Positions 33,121 to 39,586 of a stretch of 42,952 bases of DNA are shown in pieces. The position numbers and the translations under genes are program-made. Each line of letters opens with the position of its first letter. The stretch's first letter is position 1. Below the pieces are notes generated by a model. It saw only the letters and a program-made list of their open reading frames with translations, was not told where the DNA came from and did not search any database. This DNA is from an uncultured Eubacteriales bacterium (lineage in GTDB: Bacteria > Bacillota > Clostridia > Christensenellales > UMGS416), in assembly GCA_900542005.1 (NCBI GenBank), contig UQLW01000026.1, positions 1 to 42,952 of the forward strand. The letters are read 5' to 3'.

Positions 33121-33844
33121 TAAAAATCACCTCAATTCTGCTATGCATTTGCGCCTTGTATTCCTTTACCGTTTGGAACGCGATTTCTGCCGCTTTGCCA
33201 TTCGGGAAATGGAACTCGCCCGTAGAGATACAGCTAAAAGCAATATTGCGTAAGCCTTTTTGCTCGGCTAATTTCAAACAGGAACGATAACAGCAAGCAA
33301 GCAAATCACAATCCTGTTGCGTTAAGTGCCCTTGGATAATCGGACCGACTGTATGCAGAACATACCGGCAAGGCAGGTTGTATGCCGGCGTGATTTTTGC
33401 CGTTCCTGTTTCTTCTTCGTGACCTTGTTTACTCATAAGCTCTGCACAAGCCAACCGAAGCTGTATTCCCGCAAAGGTATGAATCGCATTGTCAATACAC
33501 CGGTGATTGGGGCAGAAGCAACCGAGCATTTGACTGTTGGCGGCGTTTACGATACCGTCACATTGTAAAGTGGTAATATCGCCCCGCCACAGATATATCC
33601 CCGGCTGAAGCGGCTGCAAATCAGCAATACTTGTAATTCCTTTCCGCCTTGCTTCTTGCTGTAAGTAGGCGTCCTGTATCATCAAAAGCTCGTCTGCAAC
33701 AGGCAAGGGCGCACGAATATTAAAAAGCGCACGAAGCAGAATCTTTTGGTCCTGCTCACTCGTCGGAATCCTTATTTCAGAATACTGCGGCTGTTCTTTT
33801 AGAAGCGCTGCGATTAAATACCACCTTCTTTCGGCCTGTGTCAT
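33065..33844 (-). CDS. Zinc-containing macrodomain hydrolase (SirTM partner)
   Basis: 259 residues. After an N-terminal helical region (1-80) comes the macrodomain: LWRGDITTLQCDGIVNAANSQMLG (85-108), GCFCPNHRCIDNAIH with C111/H114/C116-type zinc ligands, YVLHTVGP and SCISTGEFHFPNGKAAEIA (ADP-ribose phosphate loop). Zn-macrodomains encoded beside SirTM remove the ADP-ribose that SirTM attaches. The start at 33844 has AGAGGAT 6-7 bases upstream and overlaps the stop of a tiny upstream frame by ATGA. Forms an eraser-writer pair with the downstream sirtuin gene. Confidence 0.9.
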   Translation of the reverse strand: MTQAERRWYLIAALLKEQPQYSEIRIPTSEQDQKILLRALFNIRAPLPVADELLMIQDAYLQQEARRKGITSIADLQPLQPGIYLWRGDITTLQCDGIVNAANSQMLGCFCPNHRCIDNAIHTFAGIQLRLACAELMSKQGHEEETGTAKITPAYNLPCRYVLHTVGPIIQGHLTQQDCDLLACCYRSCLKLAEQKGLRNIAFSCISTGEFHFPNGKAAEIAFQTVKEYKAQMHSRIEVIFNVFKETDYTIYRELLRAD

Positions 33845-33897
33845 TTTTTTATCCTCTCCGAATATTTGCTTTTTGTAGGCAAACGCTTATCGTTCAT
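33841..33897 (-). CDS. Putative 18-residue ORF coupled to the macrodomain gene
   Basis: ATG at 33897 with AGGAGGG 7 bases upstream encodes MNDKRLPTKSKYSERIKK; its TGA overlaps the macrodomain ATG (ATGA). Basic and short, no homology recognised. It may be a leader that loads ribosomes onto the macrodomain gene, or the scar of a deleted upstream gene. Confidence 0.4.
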   Translation of the reverse strand: MNDKRLPTKSKYSERIKK

Positions 33898-33923
33898 TCT
33901 GATGCCCTCCTATTGAAACAATC

Positions 33924-33970
33924 CAAAGCCCCGCAGACCAGGTCGATCTGCGAGGCTTTGTTTGTTTTAT
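33924..33970. terminator. Hairpin between the SnoaL-like gene and the macrodomain gene
   Basis: CAAAGCC..GCAGA (33924-33937) pairs with 33947-33960 (one mismatch). The good T-run (TTTGTTTTAT) is on the plus strand, where no gene precedes it; on the minus strand, past the SnoaL-like stop, only ATTGTTTC follows. Read-through from the SnoaL-like gene into the macrodomain gene is therefore plausible, and no separate promoter is seen there. Confidence 0.5.
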
Positions 33971-34744
33971 TTAGAACTTACCGTTCTGATTCTGCCAAGT
34001 AGATTCGTCTGCAATGGTTTCCATTACATCCCAGTGTTCGGCGATTTTGCCATCCTCAACACGCCATAGGTCATAGTAAGAGGTAGGTACGCCGCCGAAA
34101 GTGCCCTCGCTAACAGCAAGAACATAATTTCCCTGAGCAAGTACCTGATGAACGGTATTGTATATCATCTGAATGTTCTGCTTGGCAAGAGCCGTAAGTG
34201 CAGCACCTAAACCAGACAGCCCATCCGCAATGCCCGTGTTGTGCTGAATGTAGGTATCGCCGTCAAAGTAGTCGGGCGTCTTTTCGGGATGGTTGCCCTG
34301 CATTACATCGTAAAGGAAGTTCTTTACGATCTCACGGTTCGCTTCGGTCTTATCAAGGTCTTTCAGCTCCATTGTGCCGTCAATCTGCGTTCTGCCAGAG
34401 GGATTTGCTTCTGCCTTTGCTGTAAGATTATCCCAATGCTCGGCAATCTTACCGTTTTCATCAAAACGAAAGATGTCAAAAGCTACCTGTTCGCCCGCAC
34501 CCGCAAAGTTGTAAACCGTCTGCAAGAAAACCTTATCGCCGTCCTCAAAGGCACGGATGTTATTTACGGTGGTCTTTACCGGAGCAGAAGCGAGATAAGC
34601 AACAGAGCCTACAAATGCGTCACGTCCTGTGCCGTATGCAAGATTGTGCTGAATATATCCCTCCGCCAGCAGGCCTGCAGCCTTTTCAGTATCGCCGTTT
34701 GCAAAGGTATTGATGAGTTCGAGCGCTTTCTGTGTGTTTGTCAC
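33971..34744 (-). CDS. Tandem SnoaL-like (NTF2-fold) protein
   Basis: 257 residues built of two similar halves: YIQHNLAYGTGRDAF...GKIAEHWDNLTAKA and YIQHNTGIADGLSGL...GKIAEHWDVMETIA, each an NTF2-like/SnoaL fold. Single-domain relatives act as small isomerases, cyclases or ligand binders; duplicated ones are common beside HxlR regulators. GTG at 34744 is chosen because AAGGAGG lies 7 bases upstream; the ATG at 34762 would put that site inside the coding region. Divergent from the HxlR gene, and an inverted repeat lies between them. Function unknown. Confidence 0.8.
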   Translation of the reverse strand: MTNTQKALELINTFANGDTEKAAGLLAEGYIQHNLAYGTGRDAFVGSVAYLASAPVKTTVNNIRAFEDGDKVFLQTVYNFAGAGEQVAFDIFRFDENGKIAEHWDNLTAKAEANPSGRTQIDGTMELKDLDKTEANREIVKNFLYDVMQGNHPEKTPDYFDGDTYIQHNTGIADGLSGLGAALTALAKQNIQMIYNTVHQVLAQGNYVLAVSEGTFGGVPTSYYDLWRVEDGKIAEHWDVMETIADESTWQNQNGKF

Positions 34745-34853
34745 TGTAGTTTCCTCCTTCATATTCAGGTGCCTTGATATTGTTCAGCCTGGATTTCTCC
34801 TCTGTAGGCTTCTTTGAGCTTTGTAACGGCCGTTCTCCGTAGCTCTTGGCTAT

Positions 34854-34859
34854 ATTATA
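34854..34859 (-). promoter_or_regulatory. -10 element for the SnoaL-like gene
   Basis: TATAAT on the minus strand; the -35 position 17 bases upstream reads TTTCCG, a poor match, as expected for a promoter needing an activator. About 110 bases upstream of the GTG start. Confidence 0.5.
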
Positions 34860-34904
34860 CGAGCGACCGTTTCCTCCGGAAAGTACGCACAATGTTGTGG
34901 TGTA

Positions 34905-34920
34905 GTTACCGTGAGGTAAC
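34905..34920. promoter_or_regulatory. Candidate HxlR operator
   Basis: GTTACC-GTGA-GGTAAC, a perfect 6-4-6 inverted repeat, with an extra AGTTAC half-site at 34928-34933. It lies in the divergent region between the SnoaL-like and HxlR genes (34745-35105), just upstream of the weak -35. Assignment to HxlR is inferred from position. Confidence 0.5.
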
Positions 34921-35034
34921 GATGGGACAGTTACATAAAGCAAACCAATGCGTAATCTCGGGGCTTTTCGGCGGCTTCATATTGCAAAAAGTTTTTTGGA
35001 TAAATCTTGTTTCTATTGATTTTAGGATGCAATA

Positions 35035-35063
35035 TTGATTATATTGGGTCTGTATGGTATTAT
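35035..35063 (+). promoter_or_regulatory. Promoter of the HxlR gene
   Basis: TTGATT (35035-35040), 17 bases, TATTAT (35058-35063), 43 bases before the ATG. Confidence 0.7.
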
Positions 35064-35105
35064 CAGATGCAAAGTTTCAAATAGAAACTAAGCGGAGGCC
35101 AATAA

Positions 35106-35441
35106 ATGAGTACGCAAAAAACAGCAAAAGAATTGCCTGCTTGTCCTGTGGAAACGACTTTAACTTTAATTGGCGATAAATGGAAAGTTCTAATTCTGCG
35201 TGACCTGCTTACAGGAACAAAAAGGTTTGGTGAATTAAAAAAATCAATCGGCAATGTATCGCAAAAGGTGTTGACTGCACAGCTTCGAGCCATGGAAAAT
35301 AGCGGTCTGTTGACTCGAAAGGTGTATGCCGAAGTGCCGCCAAAAGTAGAATATACTTTAACAGAACTTGGCGAGAGCCTGAAACCGATCCTTGATTCTA
35401 TGTGGAATTGGGGCGAGGAATACAAGGCTTCTTTGCGTTAA
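35106..35441 (+). CDS. HxlR-family transcriptional regulator
   Basis: 111 residues. CPVETTLTLIGDKWKVLILRDLLTGTKRFGELKKSIG, then LTAQLRAMENSGLLTRKVYAEVPPKVEYTLTELG, the standard winged helix-turn-helix of the HxlR family. Cys13 sits in the position used by redox- and electrophile-sensing members (YodB, HypR). AAGCGGAGG precedes the ATG. It is divergent from the SnoaL-like gene, the normal arrangement for its target. AT-rich codons contrast with the guaA gene next to it. Confidence 0.92.
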   Translation: MSTQKTAKELPACPVETTLTLIGDKWKVLILRDLLTGTKRFGELKKSIGNVSQKVLTAQLRAMENSGLLTRKVYAEVPPKVEYTLTELGESLKPILDSMWNWGEEYKASLR

Positions 35442-35483
35442 AGAAATGGCGAGTACCCGTGAATAGCGACTGTTGTCAAAACA

Positions 35484-35526
35484 CAAAAAAGTCCCCAAAG
35501 CCTTGTCAACATGGCTTTGGGGACTT
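35484..35526. terminator. Terminator between the convergent HxlR and guaA genes
   Basis: A 14-bp perfect stem (35489-35502 with 35513-35526). The minus strand continues TTTTTTGTG, so it is strong for guaA, which ends at 35533; on the plus strand only CGTGC follows. Confidence 0.85.
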
Positions 35527-35532
35527 CGTGCT

Positions 35533-37065
35533 TTATTCCCACTCAATCGTTCCCGGCGGCTTACTCGTGATATCGTACACGACGCGGTTGACCCCGGGCA
35601 CCTCGTTAATGATGCGTTCGGATACACGCCGCAGCAGCGGATAGGGCAGCTCGGCAAACTCGACGGTCATGGCGTCGGTGCTCGTCACCGCGCGGATGGC
35701 GACGGCATAATCATAGGTGCGGGCATCGCCCATCACGCCCACCGACTGCACGCCGGTGAACACGGTGAAGTACTGCCAAATCGCCTCCGCCAAGCCGGCA
35801 TTTGCCACTTCCTCGCGGAAAATGGCGTCGCTTTCGCGTACAATCCGCAGCCGGTCTTCCGTTACCTCGCCCATCACGCGAATCGCAAGGCCGGGGCCGG
35901 GGAAGGGCTGACGCCAGACCAAATGGCGGGGGATACCCAGCGACTCGCCCAGCCTACGCACTTCATCCTTGAAGAGGGAGCGAAGCGGCTCTACCAGCCC
36001 CTTGAAGTCCACCTGCTCCGGCAGGCCGCCCACGTTGTGGTGGCTTTTGATCACGGCCGCCTGGCCGCTTCCGGATTCGATAACATCGGGATAAATCGTG
36101 CCCTGCACCAGCCAGGGCGCGCCGCCCAGCCTGCGGGATTCCTCCTCAAAGACGCGGATGAATTCCTCGCCGATGATTTTCCGCTTGCGCTCCGGCTCCG
36201 TGATGCCGGCCAGCTTCGATAAAAAGCGCTGCGACGCGTCGACTTTCACAATATGGATGCCCAGCGTTTGCTGGTAGTAGGCCATCACCTCGTCAGCCTC
36301 ATGCTTGCGCAGCAGGCCATGGTCGACAAAGATACAGGTAAGCCGGTCGCCAACCGCACGATGCACCAATACGGCGGCCACCGAGGAATCCACGCCGCCG
36401 CTGAGGCCGCAGATTACCCGGTCGCTTTCGCCCACCTGGCGTTGGATCTGCTCCACCAGGTAGCCGCCCAGGTTCTCCATATGCCAATCCCCGCGGCAGC
36501 CGCATACCTCATAGCAGAAATTACGGATCATGGCGCTGCCATTGGGGGTATGCCGGACCTCCGGATGGAACTGAAAGCCATAGAGCCCAAGCGCGTCGTT
36601 AGCAAAGGCGGCATAGGGGCAATGCTCCGTGTGGGCAATACCGCAAAAGCCTTCCGGCGCTTCGGCTACCGCATCGTTATGGTTCATCCACACCAGCTCG
36701 CCCTCCAGGCCCTTAAAGAGCGGGTGCTGCCCCAAAGTGATAAAGGTCCGCCCGAATTCCGGCACAGGGGCCTTATCCACGCGCCCACCCATCAGGCGGG
36801 CAATCACCTGCATGCCATAGCATATCCCCAGCACCGGAACCCCCAGCGACAGCACACGCGGGTCGCACAGCTTGGCGTCAGCCAGATACACGCTGTCGGG
36901 GCCGCCGGTCATAATGATCCCCTTGAGGTTTTCGCCGCGAATCTTCTCCAGCGGAGCGTTATAGGGGACGATCTCTGCATAGACGCCGTTGTCACGGACA
37001 CAGCGGGCGATGAGCTGATTATACTGGCCGCCAAAGTCCAACACAACAATCCTTTCGTGCTCCAT
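35533..37065 (-). CDS. guaA: GMP synthase (glutamine-hydrolysing)
   Basis: 510 residues. GuaA aminates XMP to GMP. The N-terminal glutamine amidotransferase has GICYGMQ (nucleophile Cys) and FHPEVRH (His/Glu of the triad); the ATP pyrophosphatase domain has GLSGGVDSSVAA, and the C-terminal dimerisation domain ends with the PPGTIEWE tail typical of GuaA. ATG 37065 follows AAGGAGG by 4 bases. It lies 86 bases downstream of glnA on the same strand; a TATAAT overlapping the glnA stop may give it its own promoter, and a hairpin lies in between. GMP synthesis uses glutamine made by glnA. Confidence 0.97.
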   Translation of the reverse strand: MEHERIVVLDFGGQYNQLIARCVRDNGVYAEIVPYNAPLEKIRGENLKGIIMTGGPDSVYLADAKLCDPRVLSLGVPVLGICYGMQVIARLMGGRVDKAPVPEFGRTFITLGQHPLFKGLEGELVWMNHNDAVAEAPEGFCGIAHTEHCPYAAFANDALGLYGFQFHPEVRHTPNGSAMIRNFCYEVCGCRGDWHMENLGGYLVEQIQRQVGESDRVICGLSGGVDSSVAAVLVHRAVGDRLTCIFVDHGLLRKHEADEVMAYYQQTLGIHIVKVDASQRFLSKLAGITEPERKRKIIGEEFIRVFEEESRRLGGAPWLVQGTIYPDVIESGSGQAAVIKSHHNVGGLPEQVDFKGLVEPLRSLFKDEVRRLGESLGIPRHLVWRQPFPGPGLAIRVMGEVTEDRLRIVRESDAIFREEVANAGLAEAIWQYFTVFTGVQSVGVMGDARTYDYAVAIRAVTSTDAMTVEFAELPYPLLRRVSERIINEVPGVNRVVYDITSKPPGTIEWE

Positions 37066-37101
37066 ACTTCCTCCTTGCAAAAATGATTACCGTCAAAAGG
37101 C

Positions 37102-37130
37102 AACAGGTGCGCCCAGCGGGTGCACCTGTT
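37102..37130 (-). terminator. Hairpin between glnA and guaA
   Basis: AACAGGTGC (37102-37110) pairs with GCACCTGTT (37122-37130), with an inner CCC/GGG. The minus strand continues GCCTTTTG, a weak T-run. It may be a leaky glnA terminator or a 5' UTR element of guaA; a TATAAT at 37151-37156 (no clear -35) lies on the glnA side. Confidence 0.4.
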
Positions 37131-37151
37131 CCTTCGATGGGACAAACCATA

Positions 37152-39242
37152 TTATACGCTAAAAAGCAGCGCTCCGTAAGTGGGGAAGGGCCAGTCATTT
37201 TCTCCAACAATTCCTTCTAATTCATCGGCAACTGCACGAAGCTCCTGCATGGCTGCAAATACCGTGTCCTTGTAATAGCAGGCCTCGTCGGTCACGTTCT
37301 GGCAGTTCTTGGCGCCCAGCACGGCCAGCTCCAGGGCTTCAATCTTCCGGTAGAGGCAGCCGGTCAGGCGGGAGAGGCGGGCAACCATATCCCGTTCCAT
37401 GGAGCAGTCGATCTCGCTGGATAAGGCTTGCTTGGCCAGCGCCGTATCCGCCAGCGACCGGCTATAACGGGTGACAGCCGGCAGAATATCCTTGCGGGCC
37501 ATATCCAGCATGGTCAACGCCTCGATATGCAGCACCTTGGCATAATTCTCCATGAGGATCTCATAGCGGGAATGCATCTCGCCCTCGGTAAATACATGCT
37601 GCCGGGTAAACAGCGCGATATTACGATCGCTGATGAAATAGGGAAGGGCGTCCACCGTCGTTTTCAGGTTCAGCAGACCCCGGCGTCCAGCCTCCTGCAG
37701 CCATTCATCCGTATAGTTGTCGCCGTTAAAGATGATTCGCTTATGTTCGCGGATGGTGCGCTTGATGAGCGAAGACAGGGCGGCCTTGAAGTCATCTGCC
37801 GCTTCCAGCTCGGTGGCAAATCCATCCAGCACGTCGGCTACGATGGTATTAAGCACGACATTGGGCCCGGAGATGGAGAAGGTGGAGCCCAACATGCGGA
37901 ATTCAAACTTATTGCCAGTAAAGGCAAAGGGAGAGGTGCGGTTGCGGTCAGTGGTATCCTTGGGGAATTTGAGCAGTACGTCGGTTCCAATTTCCATCAT
38001 CGGGCGGATACGCTGGTCATAGCTCTCCCCGCTTTCCAGAGCGTGGAGGATCCCCGTCAGCTCATCCCCCAGGAACATGGATACAACGGCCGGAGGCGCT
38101 TCGTTGGCGCCCAGGCGGTGGTCGTTGCCGGCGCTGGCCACCGAGATACGGAGCAGATCCTGGTGCTCATCCACCGCCTTGATAACCGCCACCAGAAACA
38201 GTAGAAACTGCGCGTTCTCCTGGGGGGAATCGCCCGGCTCCAGAAGGTTGACGCCGGTATCGGTGGAAATGGACCAGTTGTTGTGCTTGCCGCTGCCATT
38301 GACGCCGGCAAAGGGCTTTTCATGCAGCAGGCACGCCAGGCCATGGCGGTCAGCGATTTTTTTCATCATCTCCATCGTAAGCTGATTGTGGTCGGTGGCA
38401 ATGTTGGTGGTACTAAAGATGGGGGCCAGCTCGTGCTGGGCCGGCGCCACCTCGTTATGCTTGGTTTTGGCCAGGATCCCCAGCTTCCACAGCTCTTCGT
38501 CCAGCTCCTTCATAAAGGCGGCAACCCGGGGCCGCAATGCCCCGAAGTAGTGGTCCTCAAGCTCCTGGCCCTTGGGCGGCTTTGCGCCGAACAGGGTGCG
38601 GCCGGTGAAGATAAGATCCTTGCGTTGGTTGTACAGGGCCTTATCGATGAGGAAATATTCCTGCTCCGGCCCTACGGTGGTCAAAACAGATTTAACCCGC
38701 GTATTGCCAAAGAGCCGCAGAATACGTAGCGCCTGGCGGTTGATGGCGTCCATGGAGCGCAGCAGGGGCGTCTTTTTATCCAAAGCTTCGCCGCCATAGG
38801 AGCAAAAGGCCGTAGGGATACAGAGCGTGTCATCCTTGATGAAGGCATAGCTGGTCGGATCCCAGGCGGTATATCCCCGCGCCTCAAAGGTAGCGCGCAG
38901 CCCTCCGGAGGGAAAGCTGGAGGCGTCGGGCTCGCCCTTGATGAGTTCCTTGCCGGAGAATTCCATGATTACGCCGCCATCGGCCGTGGGCGAGATAAAG
39001 CTGTCGTGTTTTTCCGCCGTGATGCCGGTCATCGGCTGGAACCAGTGGGTAAAATGGGTGGCGCCCTTTTCTACCGCCCAGTCCTTCATGGCGTTGGCCA
39101 CCACGTTGGCAACAGCGCTGTCCAGGGGCCTCCGATCCTGGATCGTCTTGTGCAGCGCCTTATAGGTATCCTTGGGAAGGCGCTGGCGCATCACCGCATC
39201 GTTGAAGACCTGGCTGCCAAAGATTTCGATGGTGTTCTTCAT
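37152..39242 (-). CDS. glnA: Glutamine synthetase type III
   Basis: 696 residues, close to the usual 700 or so of type III (GlnN) enzymes rather than the 440-470 of GlnA type I. Visible: FTHWFQPMTG, KHDSFISP, FEARGYTAWDPTS, LTTVGPEQEYFLID, KTKHNEVAPAQHELAPIF (metal-binding EVAPAQHE), GSGKHNNWSI and RTSPFAFTGNKFEFRMLGS (the NRTSPFAF motif). It makes glutamine from glutamate, ammonium and ATP as a double-hexamer enzyme. ATG 39242 has AGGAG 8 bases upstream; a GTG at 39251 overlaps that site. The leader contains a terminator and hexaloop hairpin, so transcription is probably controlled by antitermination. Confidence 0.96.
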   Translation of the reverse strand: MKNTIEIFGSQVFNDAVMRQRLPKDTYKALHKTIQDRRPLDSAVANVVANAMKDWAVEKGATHFTHWFQPMTGITAEKHDSFISPTADGGVIMEFSGKELIKGEPDASSFPSGGLRATFEARGYTAWDPTSYAFIKDDTLCIPTAFCSYGGEALDKKTPLLRSMDAINRQALRILRLFGNTRVKSVLTTVGPEQEYFLIDKALYNQRKDLIFTGRTLFGAKPPKGQELEDHYFGALRPRVAAFMKELDEELWKLGILAKTKHNEVAPAQHELAPIFSTTNIATDHNQLTMEMMKKIADRHGLACLLHEKPFAGVNGSGKHNNWSISTDTGVNLLEPGDSPQENAQFLLFLVAVIKAVDEHQDLLRISVASAGNDHRLGANEAPPAVVSMFLGDELTGILHALESGESYDQRIRPMMEIGTDVLLKFPKDTTDRNRTSPFAFTGNKFEFRMLGSTFSISGPNVVLNTIVADVLDGFATELEAADDFKAALSSLIKRTIREHKRIIFNGDNYTDEWLQEAGRRGLLNLKTTVDALPYFISDRNIALFTRQHVFTEGEMHSRYEILMENYAKVLHIEALTMLDMARKDILPAVTRYSRSLADTALAKQALSSEIDCSMERDMVARLSRLTGCLYRKIEALELAVLGAKNCQNVTDEACYYKDTVFAAMQELRAVADELEGIVGENDWPFPTYGALLFSV

Positions 39243-39296
39243 GGTATTCACTCCTAAAGTTTATTTACGCCGGCGGGGCGCGTCTGTCGGTGGATG

Positions 39297-39341
39297 AAAT
39301 AAAAAAGAGGCGCCGTAGGTTCTGAAACCTACAGCGCCTTT
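39297..39341 (-). terminator. Intrinsic terminator in the glnA leader (attenuator)
   Basis: On the minus strand a stem of 14 pairs (39339-39326 with 39321-39308, one U-G, loop TCAG) is followed by CTTTTTTATTT. It sits between the glnA promoter and glnA, 55 bases before the start codon, so it would stop transcription unless prevented. Confidence 0.8.
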
Positions 39342-39346
39342 GCTGT
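39331..39346 (-). promoter_or_regulatory. Hexaloop hairpin of the glnA leader (candidate antiterminator)
   Basis: ACAGC-AAAGGC-GCTGT on the minus strand. Its 3' arm and loop are part of the terminator's 5' arm, so the two folds exclude each other. The loop is identical to that in the glutamate synthase leader on a different stem; A at position 1 and G at position 4 agree with ANTAR-protein target loops. Confidence 0.65.
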
Positions 39347-39356
39347 GTACGGTTGC

Positions 39357-39386
39357 AGTATATGCCGCCGCCCTTCATTTTGTCAA
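39357..39386 (-). promoter_or_regulatory. glnA promoter
   Basis: TTGACA (39386-39381), 18 bases, TATACT (39362-39357) on the minus strand. Expected transcription start is near 39350, only a few bases before the hexaloop hairpin. Confidence 0.8.
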
Positions 39387-39454
39387 GGGGATTTTTTCGT
39401 TTTGTGCAGGTTTTCATATTCTGCCTTGCAATCTAGTAAAGATTCACGATTATA

Positions 39455-39483
39455 CATTCCTTGACGAATCCGGAATGATTCGC
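39455..39483. promoter_or_regulatory. Overlapping palindromes in the glutamate synthase promoter
   Basis: CGAATC-x6-GATTCG (39465-39482) covers the end of the -35 and the spacer; CATTCC (39455-39460) and GGAATG (39472-39477) form a second inverted repeat across the -35. Candidate binding site for a DNA-binding regulator; identity unknown. Confidence 0.5.
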
Positions 39484-39489
39484 TATAAT
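39461..39489 (+). promoter_or_regulatory. Promoter of the glutamate synthase operon
   Basis: TTGACG (39461-39466), 17 bases, TATAAT (39484-39489). Expected start near 39496. Divergent from the glnA promoter, 75 bases apart. Confidence 0.85.
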
Positions 39490-39505
39490 AGGCCCCATAA
39501 GCAAG

Positions 39506-39523
39506 GTGAACAAAGGCGTTCAC
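39506..39523 (+). promoter_or_regulatory. Hexaloop hairpin of the glutamate synthase leader (candidate antiterminator)
   Basis: GTGAAC-AAAGGC-GTTCAC: six pairs with the same loop as in the glnA leader but different stem bases (compensatory change). Loop and 3' arm belong to the terminator's 5' arm, so both structures cannot form together. Confidence 0.7.
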
Positions 39524-39570
39524 TGAAGGACGAGATGATCGTCCTGTCAGTGGACGCCTTTTCTTTTTTT
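39512..39570 (+). terminator. Intrinsic terminator in the glutamate synthase leader (attenuator)
   Basis: Outer stem 39512-39526 with 39547-39561 (15 pairs, one G-U), one unpaired G, inner stem 39527-39533 with 39539-39545, loop GATGA, then TTCTTTTTTT. The ribosome site AAGGAG follows directly, so this lies in the leader and not after a gene. Confidence 0.85.
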
Positions 39571-39586
39571 GAAGGAGATCGATAGG

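Noticed and set aside
34241..34943. Open frames opposite or beside the SnoaL-like gene (178 and 85 codons)
   Set aside because: They overlap the SnoaL coding region or the promoter/operator region and have no family features.
36253..37086. Plus frame antisense to guaA
   Set aside because: guaA motifs cover the region; the plus frame has no ribosome site or domain.
37066..37151. Purine riboswitch in front of guaA
   Set aside because: Only a simple hairpin is present; the three-way junction and conserved loop bases of purine riboswitches are not seen and the space is too short.
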